From positions 186,001 to 250,000 of the forward strand of contig NZ_FMAF01000007.1 in the NCBI RefSeq assembly GCF_900094565.1: a stretch of 64,000 nt of DNA, read 5' to 3'. The number at the start of each line of letters is the position of its first letter. The first letter of the stretch is position 1. This document shows, piece after piece, positions 45,120 through 53,463 of this stretch. Made by a program: the position numbers and the translations under genes. The stretch comes from Martinezella lusitana (lineage in GTDB: Bacteria; Pseudomonadota; Alphaproteobacteria; Rhizobiales; Rhizobiaceae). The notes beneath the pieces were generated by a model that was given only the letters and a program-made list of their open reading frames with translations, was not told the origin of the DNA and did not search any database.

Positions 45120-45491
45120 CTACGAGGGATACAGAAAACTCTGTTGCTCTGGAGGAAACAGTGGCAGCCCATGGGGCAAGAAGTATGCCCGGACAATCTC
45201 AGATACTGCAAAATAGAGCGAAGGGCAGATCACATCGAAGGTAGAATAAGCAGCGCTGTAGCGTTTACAGGCTTGCATCGACCGCTGGACCCGTTTGGTT
45301 CCAGCGGTGTGGCTGGACCAAATACAATCACGCGGAACGCGCGACGATCCAGCAGATAGCTCTATCCTGCCCAATTCCCGATGACCTTTTCCCGTGTGGA
45401 GATGCGGAATGTTTGCGGCAAGCGCAATCGCCGCCAAAATGCCGACGATCACGAGAAATCTTTGAGCCAAGGATATCTGAAGATTCTGCAT
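45120..45491 (-). CDS. Doubtful small membrane-anchored ORF
   Basis: The predicted product of 123 residues starts with a convincing hydrophobic segment (RFLVIVGILAAIALAANI) after a short polar head. The remaining part looks random in composition (cysteine, serine, tyrosine-rich, no repeats). The ATG has no good ribosome-binding site. The reading frame also covers an extended palindrome at 45281-45308, which is unusual inside a coding sequence. A 40-codon TTG-started frame (45449-45571) preceded by GAGGAGG overlaps its beginning and reads MALRLFDDDPLRFGELRRVMG, so the region may encode a short decayed gene instead. Confidence 0.22.
   Translation of the reverse strand: MQNLQISLAQRFLVIVGILAAIALAANIPHLHTGKGHRELGRIELSAGSSRVPRDCIWSSHTAGTKRVQRSMQACKRYSAAYSTFDVICPSLYFAVSEIVRAYFLPHGLPLFPPEQQSFLYPS
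45281..45308. repeat. 28-base near-perfect palindrome
   Basis: Arms ACCGCTGGA and TCCAGCGGT are exact, with further CC/GG pairing inside a ten-base centre. It lies in a gene-poor stretch. It may be a terminator, a mobile-element end or a regulator site; I cannot decide. Confidence 0.5.
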
Positions 45492-45631
45492 ACAGAGGTT
45501 TTAGGTCGGCCCATCACTCGCCTCAATTCGCCAAATCGGAGCGGGTCATCGTCAAAAAGGCGTAGCGCCAATTCGAGTACCTCCTCGGTTTAAGATGATG
45601 GTAGGGCAATGTAAACTTGACGCTGTGAAAA

Positions 45632-45654
45632 CAAGATCTGGGAGTGAGATCTTG
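45632..45654 (-). terminator. Intrinsic terminator after the small DUF3606-like gene
   Basis: Perfect eight-base arms CAAGATCT and AGATCTTG with a seven-base loop are followed on the minus strand by TTTTC. It lies 57 bases downstream of the stop codon of the gene at 45711-45926. Confidence 0.65.
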
Positions 45655-45710
45655 GTTCATGCGGCGTGAGGGCGCCTCTGACATCTGGAGAGAGCGCCAT
45701 TGGACTATCT

Positions 45711-45926
45711 CTAGCGATGAGGCATATCTTTCGTCAGCTCATCAAAAGAAGGTGCTCGACGTTTTGCCTTCATGAGCAAATCGAGCTCAATCGCCGAGGG
45801 GCCAAACCGAAGGAAGAGGTCTTCGGCGGTGCCACGGTCCAGGCGGTACTTTTTCTGAAATTCCGCCAGTGAATAAGGAGCACCCCTTACGGGGCGTCGT
45901 CGTTGAAAAGTCCGTTGTGAATCCAT
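45711..45926 (-). CDS. Small protein, DUF3606-like
   Basis: This is a 71-residue cytoplasmic protein. The start is fixed by GAGGAG ten bases upstream of the ATG that gives MDSQRTFQRRRPVRG. The remainder (YSLAEFQKKYRLDRGTAEDLFLRFGPSAIELDLLMKAKRR) has the two-helix shape and spacing of DUF3606-type proteins (EVRYW...VSREEL...VGPS), although identity is low. A longer in-frame reading exists, but its extra part is without character. The family's function is unknown. A terminator follows the gene. Confidence 0.6.
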   Translation of the reverse strand: MDSQRTFQRRRPVRGAPYSLAEFQKKYRLDRGTAEDLFLRFGPSAIELDLLMKAKRRAPSFDELTKDMPHR

Positions 45927-46189
45927 GCCCGACTTCTCCTCGCTGTTTCGACGAAGCAAATCGATAGCGTGGCTGAAAGTTCCACTACGGCCAAAATATT
46001 GCAGAAAGGCACGTGAAAATAGATCAAGGAGGAATGCGGTGTCGCGGCGCGCGCTGTTTAGCTTTGACCGGTCACATTGGTTCGAACACATCATGCTTGG
46101 TTTATGATCTTCGGCCAGATGTTTGTCGTGCCTAAGCAAGTCGAAAGCAGCAGAGCTTTGCCGGTGGCTCGGATAGTATAAGTGAAACC

Positions 46190-46540
46190 CGGCGAACGGC
46201 TGACACCAGTCCTCTGGAGCGGTTCAGCGATTCATGGAATCGCCAAACCGCTCTATCTGTTATTTTTACGCAATTCCAGACGGAAAACCGCTGCGCACTT
46301 TTCCTGGAATTGCTCCAGCACGCGGCACAGTGATTTGTCGGCGGTGGTGCGCTGCTTTCCAAAACAAGGGCGATGCCATACCCTTTCAGCTGCGCATCGA
46401 AGTGACGGCTGCGAGCCTCTCCGACACGTCGCCCAGTGCCCGGCGCAATGTCTCAATCAACCGACGTATAGCCTGGCTGAGGGCCGATTGGGATATGCCG
46501 AGCCTGATGGCCGCCCGAGTGAAGCTTAAAATCGCTTGCA
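46190..46540 (-). pseudogene. Remnant of a LysR-family regulator gene
   Basis: On the minus strand a frame reads LSFTRAAIRLGISQSALSQAIRRLIETL, a clear LysR helix-turn-helix. It jumps directly to RRALGDVSERLAAVTSMRS and a stop, without the usual intervening 25 or so residues. Further downstream, KGYGIALVLESSAPP in one frame and ADKSLCRVLEQFQEKCAAVF in another match the C-terminal LysR pattern. The remnant thus has an internal deletion, a missing middle (most of the effector domain) and at least one frameshift. The start region is not recognisable. Confidence 0.7.
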
Positions 46541-46641
46541 CGGGATCTCAACGGGGTCATCGTGCAGAGCCGGTTCACACTTTTGGCTCCGCGGAAGCAG
46601 GTTTCCGCCAGGCTGCGCTTTCGGCGGAGAGTAGGTTATAT

Positions 46642-46887
46642 CTATTTGGAGCGGGGAGCCGGCTTGGGCTTTTTAGCTGTGCTTATGCCTAGCTCGCGGT
46701 TCAGTTTCTTTTGTGCGAGCTTGCGCGCACGCCGTATTCCCTCAGCCGTTTCGCGGGCGCGCTTTTGGGAAGGCTTTTCATAATACTCGCGCAGCCGCAT
46801 TTCCCGGAAAACACCCTCCTGCTGCAATTTCTTCTTCAGAAAGCGTAGCGCCTGATCGACGTTGTTGTCTCTAACAAGGACTTGCAA
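46642..46887 (-). CDS. rpsU: 30S ribosomal protein S21
   Basis: This is a small basic ribosomal protein of 81 residues. The sequence [46 protein letters not shown] is a textbook bS21 core. A lysine/arginine-rich tail ([23 protein letters not shown]) follows. Alphaproteobacteria often carry more than one copy. The accessory surroundings suggest that this is an additional paralogue rather than the chromosomal one, but the window cannot prove it. The GGAGAAAAGA before the ATG is a good ribosome-binding site. Confidence 0.95.
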   Translation of the reverse strand: MQVLVRDNNVDQALRFLKKKLQQEGVFREMRLREYYEKPSQKRARETAEGIRRARKLAQKKLNRELGISTAKKPKPAPRSK

Positions 46888-47029
46888 TCTTTTCTCCTGA
46901 TATAACCGTGCTCATTGTTCGGGGAGAGTCCTTACGCCCAGAGCAGAGGGCTTGGCAATACTGCTTTGGGGCAGCCATCAAGATGGAGGCATACGTGAAT
47001 CAGTCGTTGATTGAGCGAACATTTTCGCT

Positions 47030-48322
47030 CTAGGCGTCTGCCTGGTTTTCGGTCTGTTGGCTGTCCATCGTGGTTGGGCGCAAGCTGTCAGTACCTCGTT
47101 CACGATCGATCCACCGCATTACCGGCGTGACTGCCACGCCGTGGACGATCACCGAAAAAAGGATGATTAGAAAAACCGTTGCCCAGATGACCTCGATCCC
47201 GTTGAACGAAGCTCTTCCGGAGGCGTAAGCCAAATAGTAAATCGACCCTAATCCTCTGATCCCGAAAATAGAAACGATGAGCTTCTCGGCACGCGGCTGT
47301 TGGCCGCCGATCGGGCTGATCCAGCCAGCCGCCGGTCTGACTATCGCAAGCGTCAGCACGGCCACAGTGACGACACGCCAGTCGACATGCGATATCAGCG
47401 ATCCCTCCGCAAGCGCGGAGCCGAAGCCGACAAGTACGACCATCATCAGGAGTCGCTCGATCTGCTCGCCAAAATCATGGAGCTCTCCATGAAAGCTGCT
47501 CTGCCTTTCGACACTGCGCAGCGTCAGTGCTGTCACAAACACAGCGACAAAACCGTAACCATGGATCAGTTCGGTCGCGCCGTATGAAAGGCATGTGAAA
47601 CCCAGTGCAGCAAGTCCGTCGCCGGTTTTAGCTATGCGACTGGACCTCGGAACCTTAAATGTCAGATATCCGAGTATGCGGCCGGTGACCCACCCCAAAG
47701 CGATACCTGCCGTCAGTCTCCAGACGACATCGAAGGCGAACCAATGAGCGATCCATCCATGATCATTGCTTCCTTGTGAGGTCACGGCGATAGCGGCCAT
47801 GACGAAGGGGAAGCTGAGTCCGTCGTTGAGGCCGGCTTCCGAGGTCAGCGCGAATCTGATGTCGTCTTCTTCGCCGGTCTGCGGTGGTCCGACCTGGATA
47901 TCACCCGCCAGTACGGGATCGGTAGGTGCGAGTGCCGCACCGAGCAGGAGCGCGGAGGCGGCCCCCAGCCCGAGAACACCCCAGCCGAGGAGGGCAATCA
48001 TCCCGATCGAGATGGGCATGGCAATCCCGAGCAATCGCCAGGTCATCGCCCATCGCCGCCATCCCAGCGGCCGGTCAATCTTCAAGCCAGCGCCCATCAA
48101 TGCCACGATCACGACGAATTCTGTTAGATGTTCCGTGAGTTCGCGACTGTCGAGCGGGTTTATCCGTGGAAATGGGGCGAGTGGCGTCCACGTCAGAAGC
48201 ATGCCGATCACCACACAGCAGATCGGCAGCGATAAGGGCATATGACGCAGAGCCAGCGGTAGCCACGCAGTCAGCAGCACGATCGCTCCAAAGATGAACA
48301 ACGTGACCATATATGTGTTCAT
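47030..48322 (-). CDS. Cation:proton antiporter (CPA1/NhaP-like)
   Basis: This is a 430-residue polytopic antiporter expected to exchange Na+ or K+ for protons. About 12-13 membrane segments are visible. The ion-binding region shows ALLLGAALAPTDPVLAGDIQVGPP, with the TDP motif typical of CPA transporters. EDDIRFALTSEAGLNDGLSFPFVMAAIA follows, with the ND pair of the CPA1 unwound helix. The C-terminus is short and hydrophilic, without a TrkA-type regulatory domain. Neighbouring genes do not indicate the ion. Confidence 0.9.
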   Translation of the reverse strand: MNTYMVTLFIFGAIVLLTAWLPLALRHMPLSLPICCVVIGMLLTWTPLAPFPRINPLDSRELTEHLTEFVVIVALMGAGLKIDRPLGWRRWAMTWRLLGIAMPISIGMIALLGWGVLGLGAASALLLGAALAPTDPVLAGDIQVGPPQTGEEDDIRFALTSEAGLNDGLSFPFVMAAIAVTSQGSNDHGWIAHWFAFDVVWRLTAGIALGWVTGRILGYLTFKVPRSSRIAKTGDGLAALGFTCLSYGATELIHGYGFVAVFVTALTLRSVERQSSFHGELHDFGEQIERLLMMVVLVGFGSALAEGSLISHVDWRVVTVAVLTLAIVRPAAGWISPIGGQQPRAEKLIVSIFGIRGLGSIYYLAYASGRASFNGIEVIWATVFLIILFSVIVHGVAVTPVMRWIDRERGTDSLRPTTMDSQQTENQADA

Positions 48323-48704
48323 CCAGGCTACGTCTCCCGCACCTATTTGATAGCCAACCCTGCCGGTGCCCGCTGCGACGGCTCAGTAAAGCGCTCCCGC
48401 GTTGCAGGATTCTCCTCGCGGGCGACATGATTGGTGGCGAGGCTTGTAGTGATGAACGTTGTCGCTCCTGCATCGTTCCGACCGATAACTCTGTTTCCGA
48501 TGCGCGAACTCGCAAGGCAATAGAGGACCAGCGCGTTCCCCACGCTCAGACGCCGTCTTTTCCTGCTCTTTGATATCGGTCTGACGATAGGACTATGGGC
48601 GAATATTTCCTTGTACTCGGAGCGCGGATTCGGTCGCTCGAATTTCACATCTCAGGTGGAACTTTTATTGCAGCTAAGGACTTTCGCTCTGGAGGAGTGT
48701 TGCA
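48323..48704. other. Intergenic region without recognised gene
   Basis: This divergent spacer lies between the antiporter and the small membrane protein gene. A GGAAC box at 48658-48662 resembles the -35 half of an EcfG promoter, but a correctly spaced GTT is missing. Frames across it have no family resemblance. Confidence 0.4.
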
Positions 48705-48932
48705 ATGAGCAAAAATACCGACAACCCCCGCCCCGGCCTGAGAACGACGCCGGTTGATCGGCCGGCGTGGTCTCCTTGGATCGCCATTCTTGCGGCTGTT
48801 CTGGTCGCGGCTCTGGCCTGGAGCTTTTGGTCTATCATGGGTCCATCGGACTCTCGCGTTCCGCCTGCCCAGACGACGATCCAGCCATCAGCGGCTAATT
48901 CAACTCCACCGGCAACAACACCAACTCAGTAA
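48705..48932 (+). CDS. Small single-span membrane protein
   Basis: This 75-residue protein has a proline-rich cytoplasmic head, one membrane segment (WIAILAAVLVAALAWSFWSIM, residues about 25-45) and a proline/threonine/serine-rich tail (QTTIQPSAANSTPPATTPTQ). The GGAGGAG before the ATG is a strong ribosome-binding site. Comparable small rhizobial proteins exist, but I know no function. Confidence 0.7.
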   Translation: MSKNTDNPRPGLRTTPVDRPAWSPWIAILAAVLVAALAWSFWSIMGPSDSRVPPAQTTIQPSAANSTPPATTPTQ

Positions 48933-49168
48933 AGGCGATAGGGCGAAGCTCCGACGGTAAAGCATTCCATCCTGCGTTCAGCGGCGAAAGTCTGCGACTG
49001 AAGTCGTCCTAAATACCCAGAACATGCTGGGGAGCCGCTGACCCAACTCAAATTATATAATGGAAGCAACGCCGCAACATCTGGGGCGCCCTCGGGTTGC
49101 TACTCCCAATGCCGTATTCCGGTGTTTTGCACTTGCTCCAACTTCGCACCGGAGACCGAGGAGAATGC
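48933..49168. other. Intergenic region before a gene remnant
   Basis: No gene is recognised. Frames on both strands are short and without resemblance to known families. Confidence 0.4.
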
Positions 49169-49345
49169 ATGTTCTGCGGCTTCCAATTGGAAATGATAGA
49201 CGTCGGACCTCGGGAGCTTCGCGTCCGCCATGGGGGCTCCGGCCCGCCACTTCTTCTGCTGTACGGTCATCCCGCACCCATATGACATGGGGGGCGGGTC
49301 GCAGATCTGGCATAGTTCCGAACGAGGCCATCACTTGCATCTGAT
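49169..49345 (+). pseudogene. N-terminal remnant of a dehalogenase-like alpha/beta hydrolase
   Basis: After GAGGAGA and an ATG the frame reads MFCGFQLEMIDVGPRELRVRHGGSGPPLLLLYGHPAP and then a stop. This matches the first 40 residues of haloacetate-dehalogenase or epoxide-hydrolase-like proteins (FELEMIDVG...LRVRHGGSGPPLLLLHGHPQT). After the stop, the same frame continues as HGGRVADLA, a match to the next conserved block (MWxRVAPxLA), and stops again. Nothing of the catalytic nucleophile region remains. The gene is truncated and carries in-frame stops. Confidence 0.65.
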
Positions 49346-49528
49346 CGCCCTGCAGAAATGATGGTGTGTCAACGCGCCTAAAAATACTTCGCCGAAATCA
49401 ATATCGAAATTTAGTCGGATAATGAACCAAAGCCTGATGAAAGCGTCGTCGTCCAAGGCCCCACCGCTCAATGCCGGCGTTCCGGAGGTTCGTCCTTCTC
49501 TTTGTGGTAGCTCTCAGTCACAGTGAGA
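49346..49528. other. Intergenic region without recognised gene
   Basis: Nothing assignable is seen between the hydrolase remnant and the oxidoreductase gene. Confidence 0.4.
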
Positions 49529-50758
49529 TTAATGGATGGGGAACAGATCCCAATCGGCGTCACGATGCCCCAGGATTTCGGAAGAGATGAGATCCGCCGC
49601 AATCTTGCTGAACGTTATGCCGTTGCCGCCGAAACCCATCGTTACGAAAACGTTCTTCATTCCCGGGAGGTTGCCAATCATTGGTAACCCGTTTGGCGTT
49701 ACGCCGAACGCGGCCGACCACGTAAAGTCGGGCCTGCCAATCGATATGCCGGTCAGATCGCCCAGCTTCTCAATCAGAATTTTTGCCTTCTTCGCGACTT
49801 TTGACGAATCCTTATAGGCGCCGTCGCCATCTTCGTCTTCGCCGCCGACTATGACCCGACCATCCGGCGTTGTGCGGAAATAGAGATACGGATCCGAGCC
49901 CTCCCAGATGAGATAACGATCAAGCCATTCCGGTCGCTTCAGCCGCGGCCGGCTGGCAAGTGCCCAGGTCGAGATCAGCTTCTGGCTCTTGTTCGCAATC
50001 GATTCCAGAAATTCGTAACCCGTGCAGAACACGACATGCTTTGCCGTGATCATTTTTCCTTCGGACGTCGAGACGACGACCTCCTCATCGGTATTACGCA
50101 CGTCCTTGATTTCAATGCCTGCAGCGATTTCGATACCATGGACCTTCGCGTTTCGAAGTAATGCTGCGGTAAGCTGTGCCGGATCGGCTGACGCTGAAAT
50201 AGCGCTGTCGATCGCTGCGTGCCGATGAAGTCCATATCGTTCTCGAAGAGTAAAGGAATCGAGTAGTTCCGCTTTGATCCCAGCCTTCGCTCTGACATCG
50301 ACCTCCATCTGAAGTGCTCGAGCGCCATACTCCTCACCCGACAGGAAGAGTGTGTGCTTCCGCTCAAAGGCACATTTTAATTCGAGGTCCCGGACAAGGC
50401 TGATGAGTTCCTCAACCGCACGCGCCGAGCGCTGCCAGACACGCTGTGCCTTCTTCTCGCCAACCATCTTCGCCAGCACATGCAGGGGTACATCAATCTC
50501 ATGTTGTATCATCGCCGTGCTGGCTATGGTGCTGCCACGTACAGGCTGTCTGCGATCGACGACGAGGATTCTCAATGCCTTTCCCGCCAGCGCATGCGCC
50601 ATGAGCGCACCGCTGATGCCCGCTCCAACGATGATGACATCGAACGATGTGGACGATGGCCTCTTCCGCGACACCACCGAAATTCTCGGAGAAGCTGCCC
50701 ACAGAGGTTGGTCGTGGCGCAGGTGCTGCTTATGGGTAAGGGGCACGGGATTGTCCAA
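49529..50758 (-). CDS. FAD-dependent oxidoreductase (DAO superfamily)
   Basis: This 409-residue flavoprotein resembles glycine/D-amino-acid oxidases. The FAD-binding fingerprint is FDVIIVGAGISGALMAHALAGKALRILVVDRR (residues about 39-70). VVFCTGYEFL and TWSAAFGVTPNGLPMIGNLPGMKNVFVTMGFGGNGITFSKIAADLI at the C-terminus are DAO-type. It lacks the N-terminal signal and the Rieske domain of some relatives. The first 38 residues are hydrophilic, so a later start is possible. The substrate, presumably a secondary or primary amine, is unknown. It is not near the D-peptide cluster. Confidence 0.88.
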   Translation of the reverse strand: MDNPVPLTHKQHLRHDQPLWAASPRISVVSRKRPSSTSFDVIIVGAGISGALMAHALAGKALRILVVDRRQPVRGSTIASTAMIQHEIDVPLHVLAKMVGEKKAQRVWQRSARAVEELISLVRDLELKCAFERKHTLFLSGEEYGARALQMEVDVRAKAGIKAELLDSFTLRERYGLHRHAAIDSAISASADPAQLTAALLRNAKVHGIEIAAGIEIKDVRNTDEEVVVSTSEGKMITAKHVVFCTGYEFLESIANKSQKLISTWALASRPRLKRPEWLDRYLIWEGSDPYLYFRTTPDGRVIVGGEDEDGDGAYKDSSKVAKKAKILIEKLGDLTGISIGRPDFTWSAAFGVTPNGLPMIGNLPGMKNVFVTMGFGGNGITFSKIAADLISSEILGHRDADWDLFPIH

Positions 50759-50942
50759 TGGAGAGGCCTAAACGAGAGGATGCGATGCAATCTGCCATCG
50801 CCTGGCGGTCGATCAACGGTGGTAATCGACCATCGTTCGATCTCGGATCTAATGAGCTCGACGGCGATCAACCGTTGCGGCTGGGGGCCTCCTTCGAGAA
50901 CATGACATCCAGCGAAAAGTTCGAGCCGAAGTCGCTCGAGCG

Positions 50943-50971
50943 TAGGGTCGCCTGCCTTACAGGCGACCCTA
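50943..50971 (-). terminator. Stem-loop at the end of the PhnA-like gene
   Basis: Arms TAGGGTCGCCTG and CAGGCGACCCTA form a perfect 12-base stem with a five-base loop, three bases after the stop codon of the gene at 50975-51856 (minus strand). The T-rich tail (ATTTTC) lies on the plus-strand side, so it is either bidirectional or a stability element. Confidence 0.65.
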
Positions 50972-50974
50972 TTT

Positions 50975-51856
50975 TCAAAGTGCTTTCATATCATCGCGTT
51001 CGCGACCGCCGATGACTGCAGCGACGGCGCCAATGAATGCACCGATCAGCAGCGACAATGTCCCGAAAAGGGCGAGCTTGGCACCAGCCTTGCGAGCACC
51101 CTCTGCAGCCTGCTGAGCCTTTGCCTTGGCGTCGGCAGCATTCTTCAGAATCGTGTCGACCCGCGTTTTAGCGTCGGAGTCGGACAGGCCGGTCTTCGCA
51201 GCGACAAGCTGTGTCAGATACGTCTGGTCATCCGGGGAAATGCTGCCGGAAACCGCGCCATTGGCGAGGATTGTGGCGACCTGCGCCGCTGAGGTGTCGG
51301 TGACGTTTGCATTTGCCGGAAGCTTCCGCGGGTCGGCCGGCCGCAGCAGGCTGTCGACGAAGTAGGAGCTTCCTCCCACGCTGTCGCCGGCTTTGGAAAC
51401 TGCCACGGTGGCCGCGCCAGATGTCACTGTGGAAGCGGCCTGGACCCCGGCGCCGACGATCGATGAAAGGGCTGAACCGAGGACGCCAACGACGACCAGC
51501 GTCGCCAATGCCCAGGTGAGTAGTCCGTGGGCGGTGTCCCGGAAATAGACCTCGTCCGTATGGACCGATACCCATTTCGTGCGAAGGCGGCCGGTTAGGT
51601 AGCCGCCAATACCAGCCGAAAGCCACTGGACGATGATGAGCCAGATAGCCGCTGAGATTGAAACGGTGGCGACCGCAGCGCTTTGCGAGGACCATGGCGA
51701 CACCATAGTCAGGCCTAGCCCGGATCCTAGCAGTGTCAGAATCAGTGTCACACCGACAGCGGCGAGTGCTCCTGCGATGATCGGGGCCCAATTCACGCCG
51801 GAGGCGGAGGATTCAGGTGCAACAGTGCGCGCAGCATTTGCGTCGATTGTCGTCAT
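50975..51856 (-). CDS. PhnA-like membrane protein
   Basis: This 293-residue protein is of a type often labelled PhnA-like in rhizobia. Three or four membrane segments are visible (VNWAPIIAGALAAVGVTLILTLLGSGLGL; IWLIIVQWLSAGIGGYLTG; LLTWALATLVVVGVLGSAL; LALFGTLSLLIGAFIGAVAAVIGG). An alanine- and serine-rich periplasmic stretch and a helical segment (TRVDTILKNAADAKAKAQQAAEGARKAG) precede the last span. The molecular function is unknown. It ends the stress operon that starts at the PepSY-like gene, nine bases after the 25-residue peptide gene. Confidence 0.8.
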   Translation of the reverse strand: MTTIDANAARTVAPESSASGVNWAPIIAGALAAVGVTLILTLLGSGLGLTMVSPWSSQSAAVATVSISAAIWLIIVQWLSAGIGGYLTGRLRTKWVSVHTDEVYFRDTAHGLLTWALATLVVVGVLGSALSSIVGAGVQAASTVTSGAATVAVSKAGDSVGGSSYFVDSLLRPADPRKLPANANVTDTSAAQVATILANGAVSGSISPDDQTYLTQLVAAKTGLSDSDAKTRVDTILKNAADAKAKAQQAAEGARKAGAKLALFGTLSLLIGAFIGAVAAVIGGRERDDMKAL

Positions 51857-51865
51857 GATGCGCTC

Positions 51866-51943
51866 CTATCGTACAAAGAGCATGATGAGGATGATAATCG
51901 GGATCGGAATGCCCAGGAACCAGAGAAGAATGCCGCGACCCAT
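51866..51943 (-). CDS. 25-residue hydrophobic membrane peptide
   Basis: This tiny gene encodes a peptide beginning MGRGILLWFLGIPIPI and continuing as one hydrophobic helix (IIILIMLFV) that ends in a single arginine. A perfect AAGGAGG ribosome-binding site lies six bases before the ATG. It fits between the YflT-like and PhnA-like genes with small gaps (66 and nine bases). I recall similar GIPIPI-type peptides being annotated as hypothetical in related genomes. Its size and sequence suggest a membrane-embedded regulator or a subunit of the adjacent membrane protein (inference). Confidence 0.7.
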   Translation of the reverse strand: MGRGILLWFLGIPIPIIILIMLFVR

Positions 51944-52009
51944 GAGAGCCTCCTTAAGATAGATCGGTGAGAAGGGAGAGCCCTGACCTTGAGGCCAGAG
52001 CTCATTTCA

Positions 52010-52612
52010 TCAGACGCCTGGCTGGCGATAGCGGGCCCGCTCTTCCTCGATGGCCGCCGGTTCGTACGGATCAAGGCTATCGTCGAACTTGGTCCAGCCT
52101 TGCTTGGTATAGGCGTTGCGACGCTCAACCGGATCGACCCAGTTCGACTGCTTGAGAATTGTCTCCGTATTGAGCGCGACTGCGTCCTCGACCTTCGCGG
52201 TGACGAGCGTCCCGCCGCGACGGACACCTTCGGCATAGACATGTGCGTCAGCTTCCGGAACGCCGGAATCAGTCAGGGCACCGATCAGGCCACCTGCAGC
52301 ACCGCCGGCGACTGCGCCAGCGACGGCACCAACCGCGGTCGCCGCAAGCCAGCCGGCCGCTACAACGGGGCCCACGCCCGGAATTGCGATCATGCCCAGG
52401 CCCGTCAACAGACCGCCCGCGCCACCAACGACAGCGCCAAGCCCCGCACCCGTACCGGCGCCATTGGCCGCACCCGAATGATCCTTGTCATGATCGTGAG
52501 CATTGTTCGAAACGATGCTTATCTGTTCTGAAGGCACACCAGATCTCTCAAGCGCCTCGACTGCGGTTTCGGCATCCTTGTAGTCGTCGAAAAGTGCGGA
52601 AACTGTTTTCAT
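52010..52612 (-). CDS. Stress-induced protein, YflT/GSP17M-like
   Basis: This 200-residue protein has an N-terminal general-stress-protein-17M domain (MKTVSALFDDYKDAETAVEALERSGVPSEQISIVSNNA). A glycine/alanine-rich, membrane-active stretch follows (GAGTGAGLGAVVGGAGGLLTGLGMIAIPGVGPVVAAGWLAATAVGAVAGAVAGGAAGGLIGALT). A second ferredoxin-like segment ends GGTLVTAKVEDAVALNTETIL. The chosen ATG has AGGAG upstream; longer readings are not supported. It is the second gene after the EcfG-type promoter at 53020-53044. Confidence 0.88.
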   Translation of the reverse strand: MKTVSALFDDYKDAETAVEALERSGVPSEQISIVSNNAHDHDKDHSGAANGAGTGAGLGAVVGGAGGLLTGLGMIAIPGVGPVVAAGWLAATAVGAVAGAVAGGAAGGLIGALTDSGVPEADAHVYAEGVRRGGTLVTAKVEDAVALNTETILKQSNWVDPVERRNAYTKQGWTKFDDSLDPYEPAAIEEERARYRQPGV

Positions 52613-52652
52613 TTTAGTTCTCCTGAAATCGATAGATTCGGATGTGCGGCAC

Positions 52653-52970
52653 TCACATCGCGACGATGTTGCCCTGGTAGTCGAGAGTGACCGACACGGA
52701 CTTGCCGTCTTTGGTTGCTGTTGACTGCCACAGACCCTTGTCATCAAGCTTGAGCGCCGTGACGCCGCTATACCCCGCCTTCTCTATGCGTTCCTTGGCC
52801 TGTGCCTCGGTGAAGCTATTGTGGCCTGCGACGGGCGCCGTCGGGTTCTTGGTGTTGGGGGTAGCGACGGCCGGGGTGTTGGCATCGGTCGACGGGGTCG
52901 CGGATGTCTGGGCGACAGCCGTCAGCGCTGACGCTCCAAGGAGCGCCGCGGCGAAAATCATCGTTTTCAT
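52653..52970 (-). CDS. Secreted PepSY-like small protein
   Basis: This 105-residue exported protein has signal peptide MKTMIFAAALLGASALTAVA. A serine/threonine/proline linker follows. The C-terminal domain (NSFTEAQAKERIEKAGYSGVTALKLDDKGLWQSTATKDGKSVSVTLDYQGNIVAM) has the strand-helix-strand pattern of PepSY. PepSY domains often inhibit peptidases or sense envelope conditions. It is the first gene of the stress operon, preceded by the EcfG-type promoter. Confidence 0.82.
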   Translation of the reverse strand: MKTMIFAAALLGASALTAVAQTSATPSTDANTPAVATPNTKNPTAPVAGHNSFTEAQAKERIEKAGYSGVTALKLDDKGLWQSTATKDGKSVSVTLDYQGNIVAM

Positions 52971-53019
52971 TGTGTTTCCTCATATTGCCGGATCTTCTTC
53001 ACGAGACCCGTAAGTCTAC

Positions 53020-53044
53020 AACCATGTGCGCAGCAATTGGTTCC
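53020..53044 (-). promoter_or_regulatory. EcfG-type (general stress) promoter of the PepSY/YflT operon
   Basis: On the minus strand GGAAC is followed after 17 bases by GTT. The element ends 50 bases upstream of the PepSY-like gene. Downstream in the same direction come PepSY-like, YflT-like, the 25-residue peptide and PhnA-like genes without a further promoter-like sequence. Confidence 0.6.
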
Positions 53045-53463
53045 GGCCGGACTAGACGATTGGGTGAGGGGTTGCCTTTTATTGATGCCCGACTGCAAGC
53101 CGTGCCGGCGACGACTAAGTTTAGAACTACCTTGCGGTTCACGGGTTTTGCTGGCGAGACCACAGGCCAACCGACATGAAAGAAGGGTATGGTGAGCATG
53201 GCGGTTTTTCGGTTTTCCCACCATGGTTAGCGAAACAGCACACGGGCGTACTGCCTTTCCGTCCGCGATTTCCCATCACCGCAAGAATGCTTTCAAGGCC
53301 TCCATCAGGGCCCTGGAAATTTCTGCGGGGAGGGCGTCCGCCATCGATCTACCGTTCTCCATGTCATGCGCGCGCGGAATAGCCGCATAGGAGAAGAGGC
53401 GGTGATGCGGAGCCAACGTTTTTGGAGCCGGCTCTTTTTCAGTGCAACAGGTCAGAAGGAAGA
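53045..53463. other. Intergenic region without recognised gene
   Basis: Both strands carry only short frames without ribosome-binding sites or family resemblance. The stretch separates the PRC-barrel gene, with its terminator, from the promoter of the next operon. Confidence 0.45.

Noticed and set aside
48658..48682. Possible EcfG promoter before the small membrane protein at 48705
   Set aside because: GGAAC is present, but no GTT occurs at 16-18 bases.
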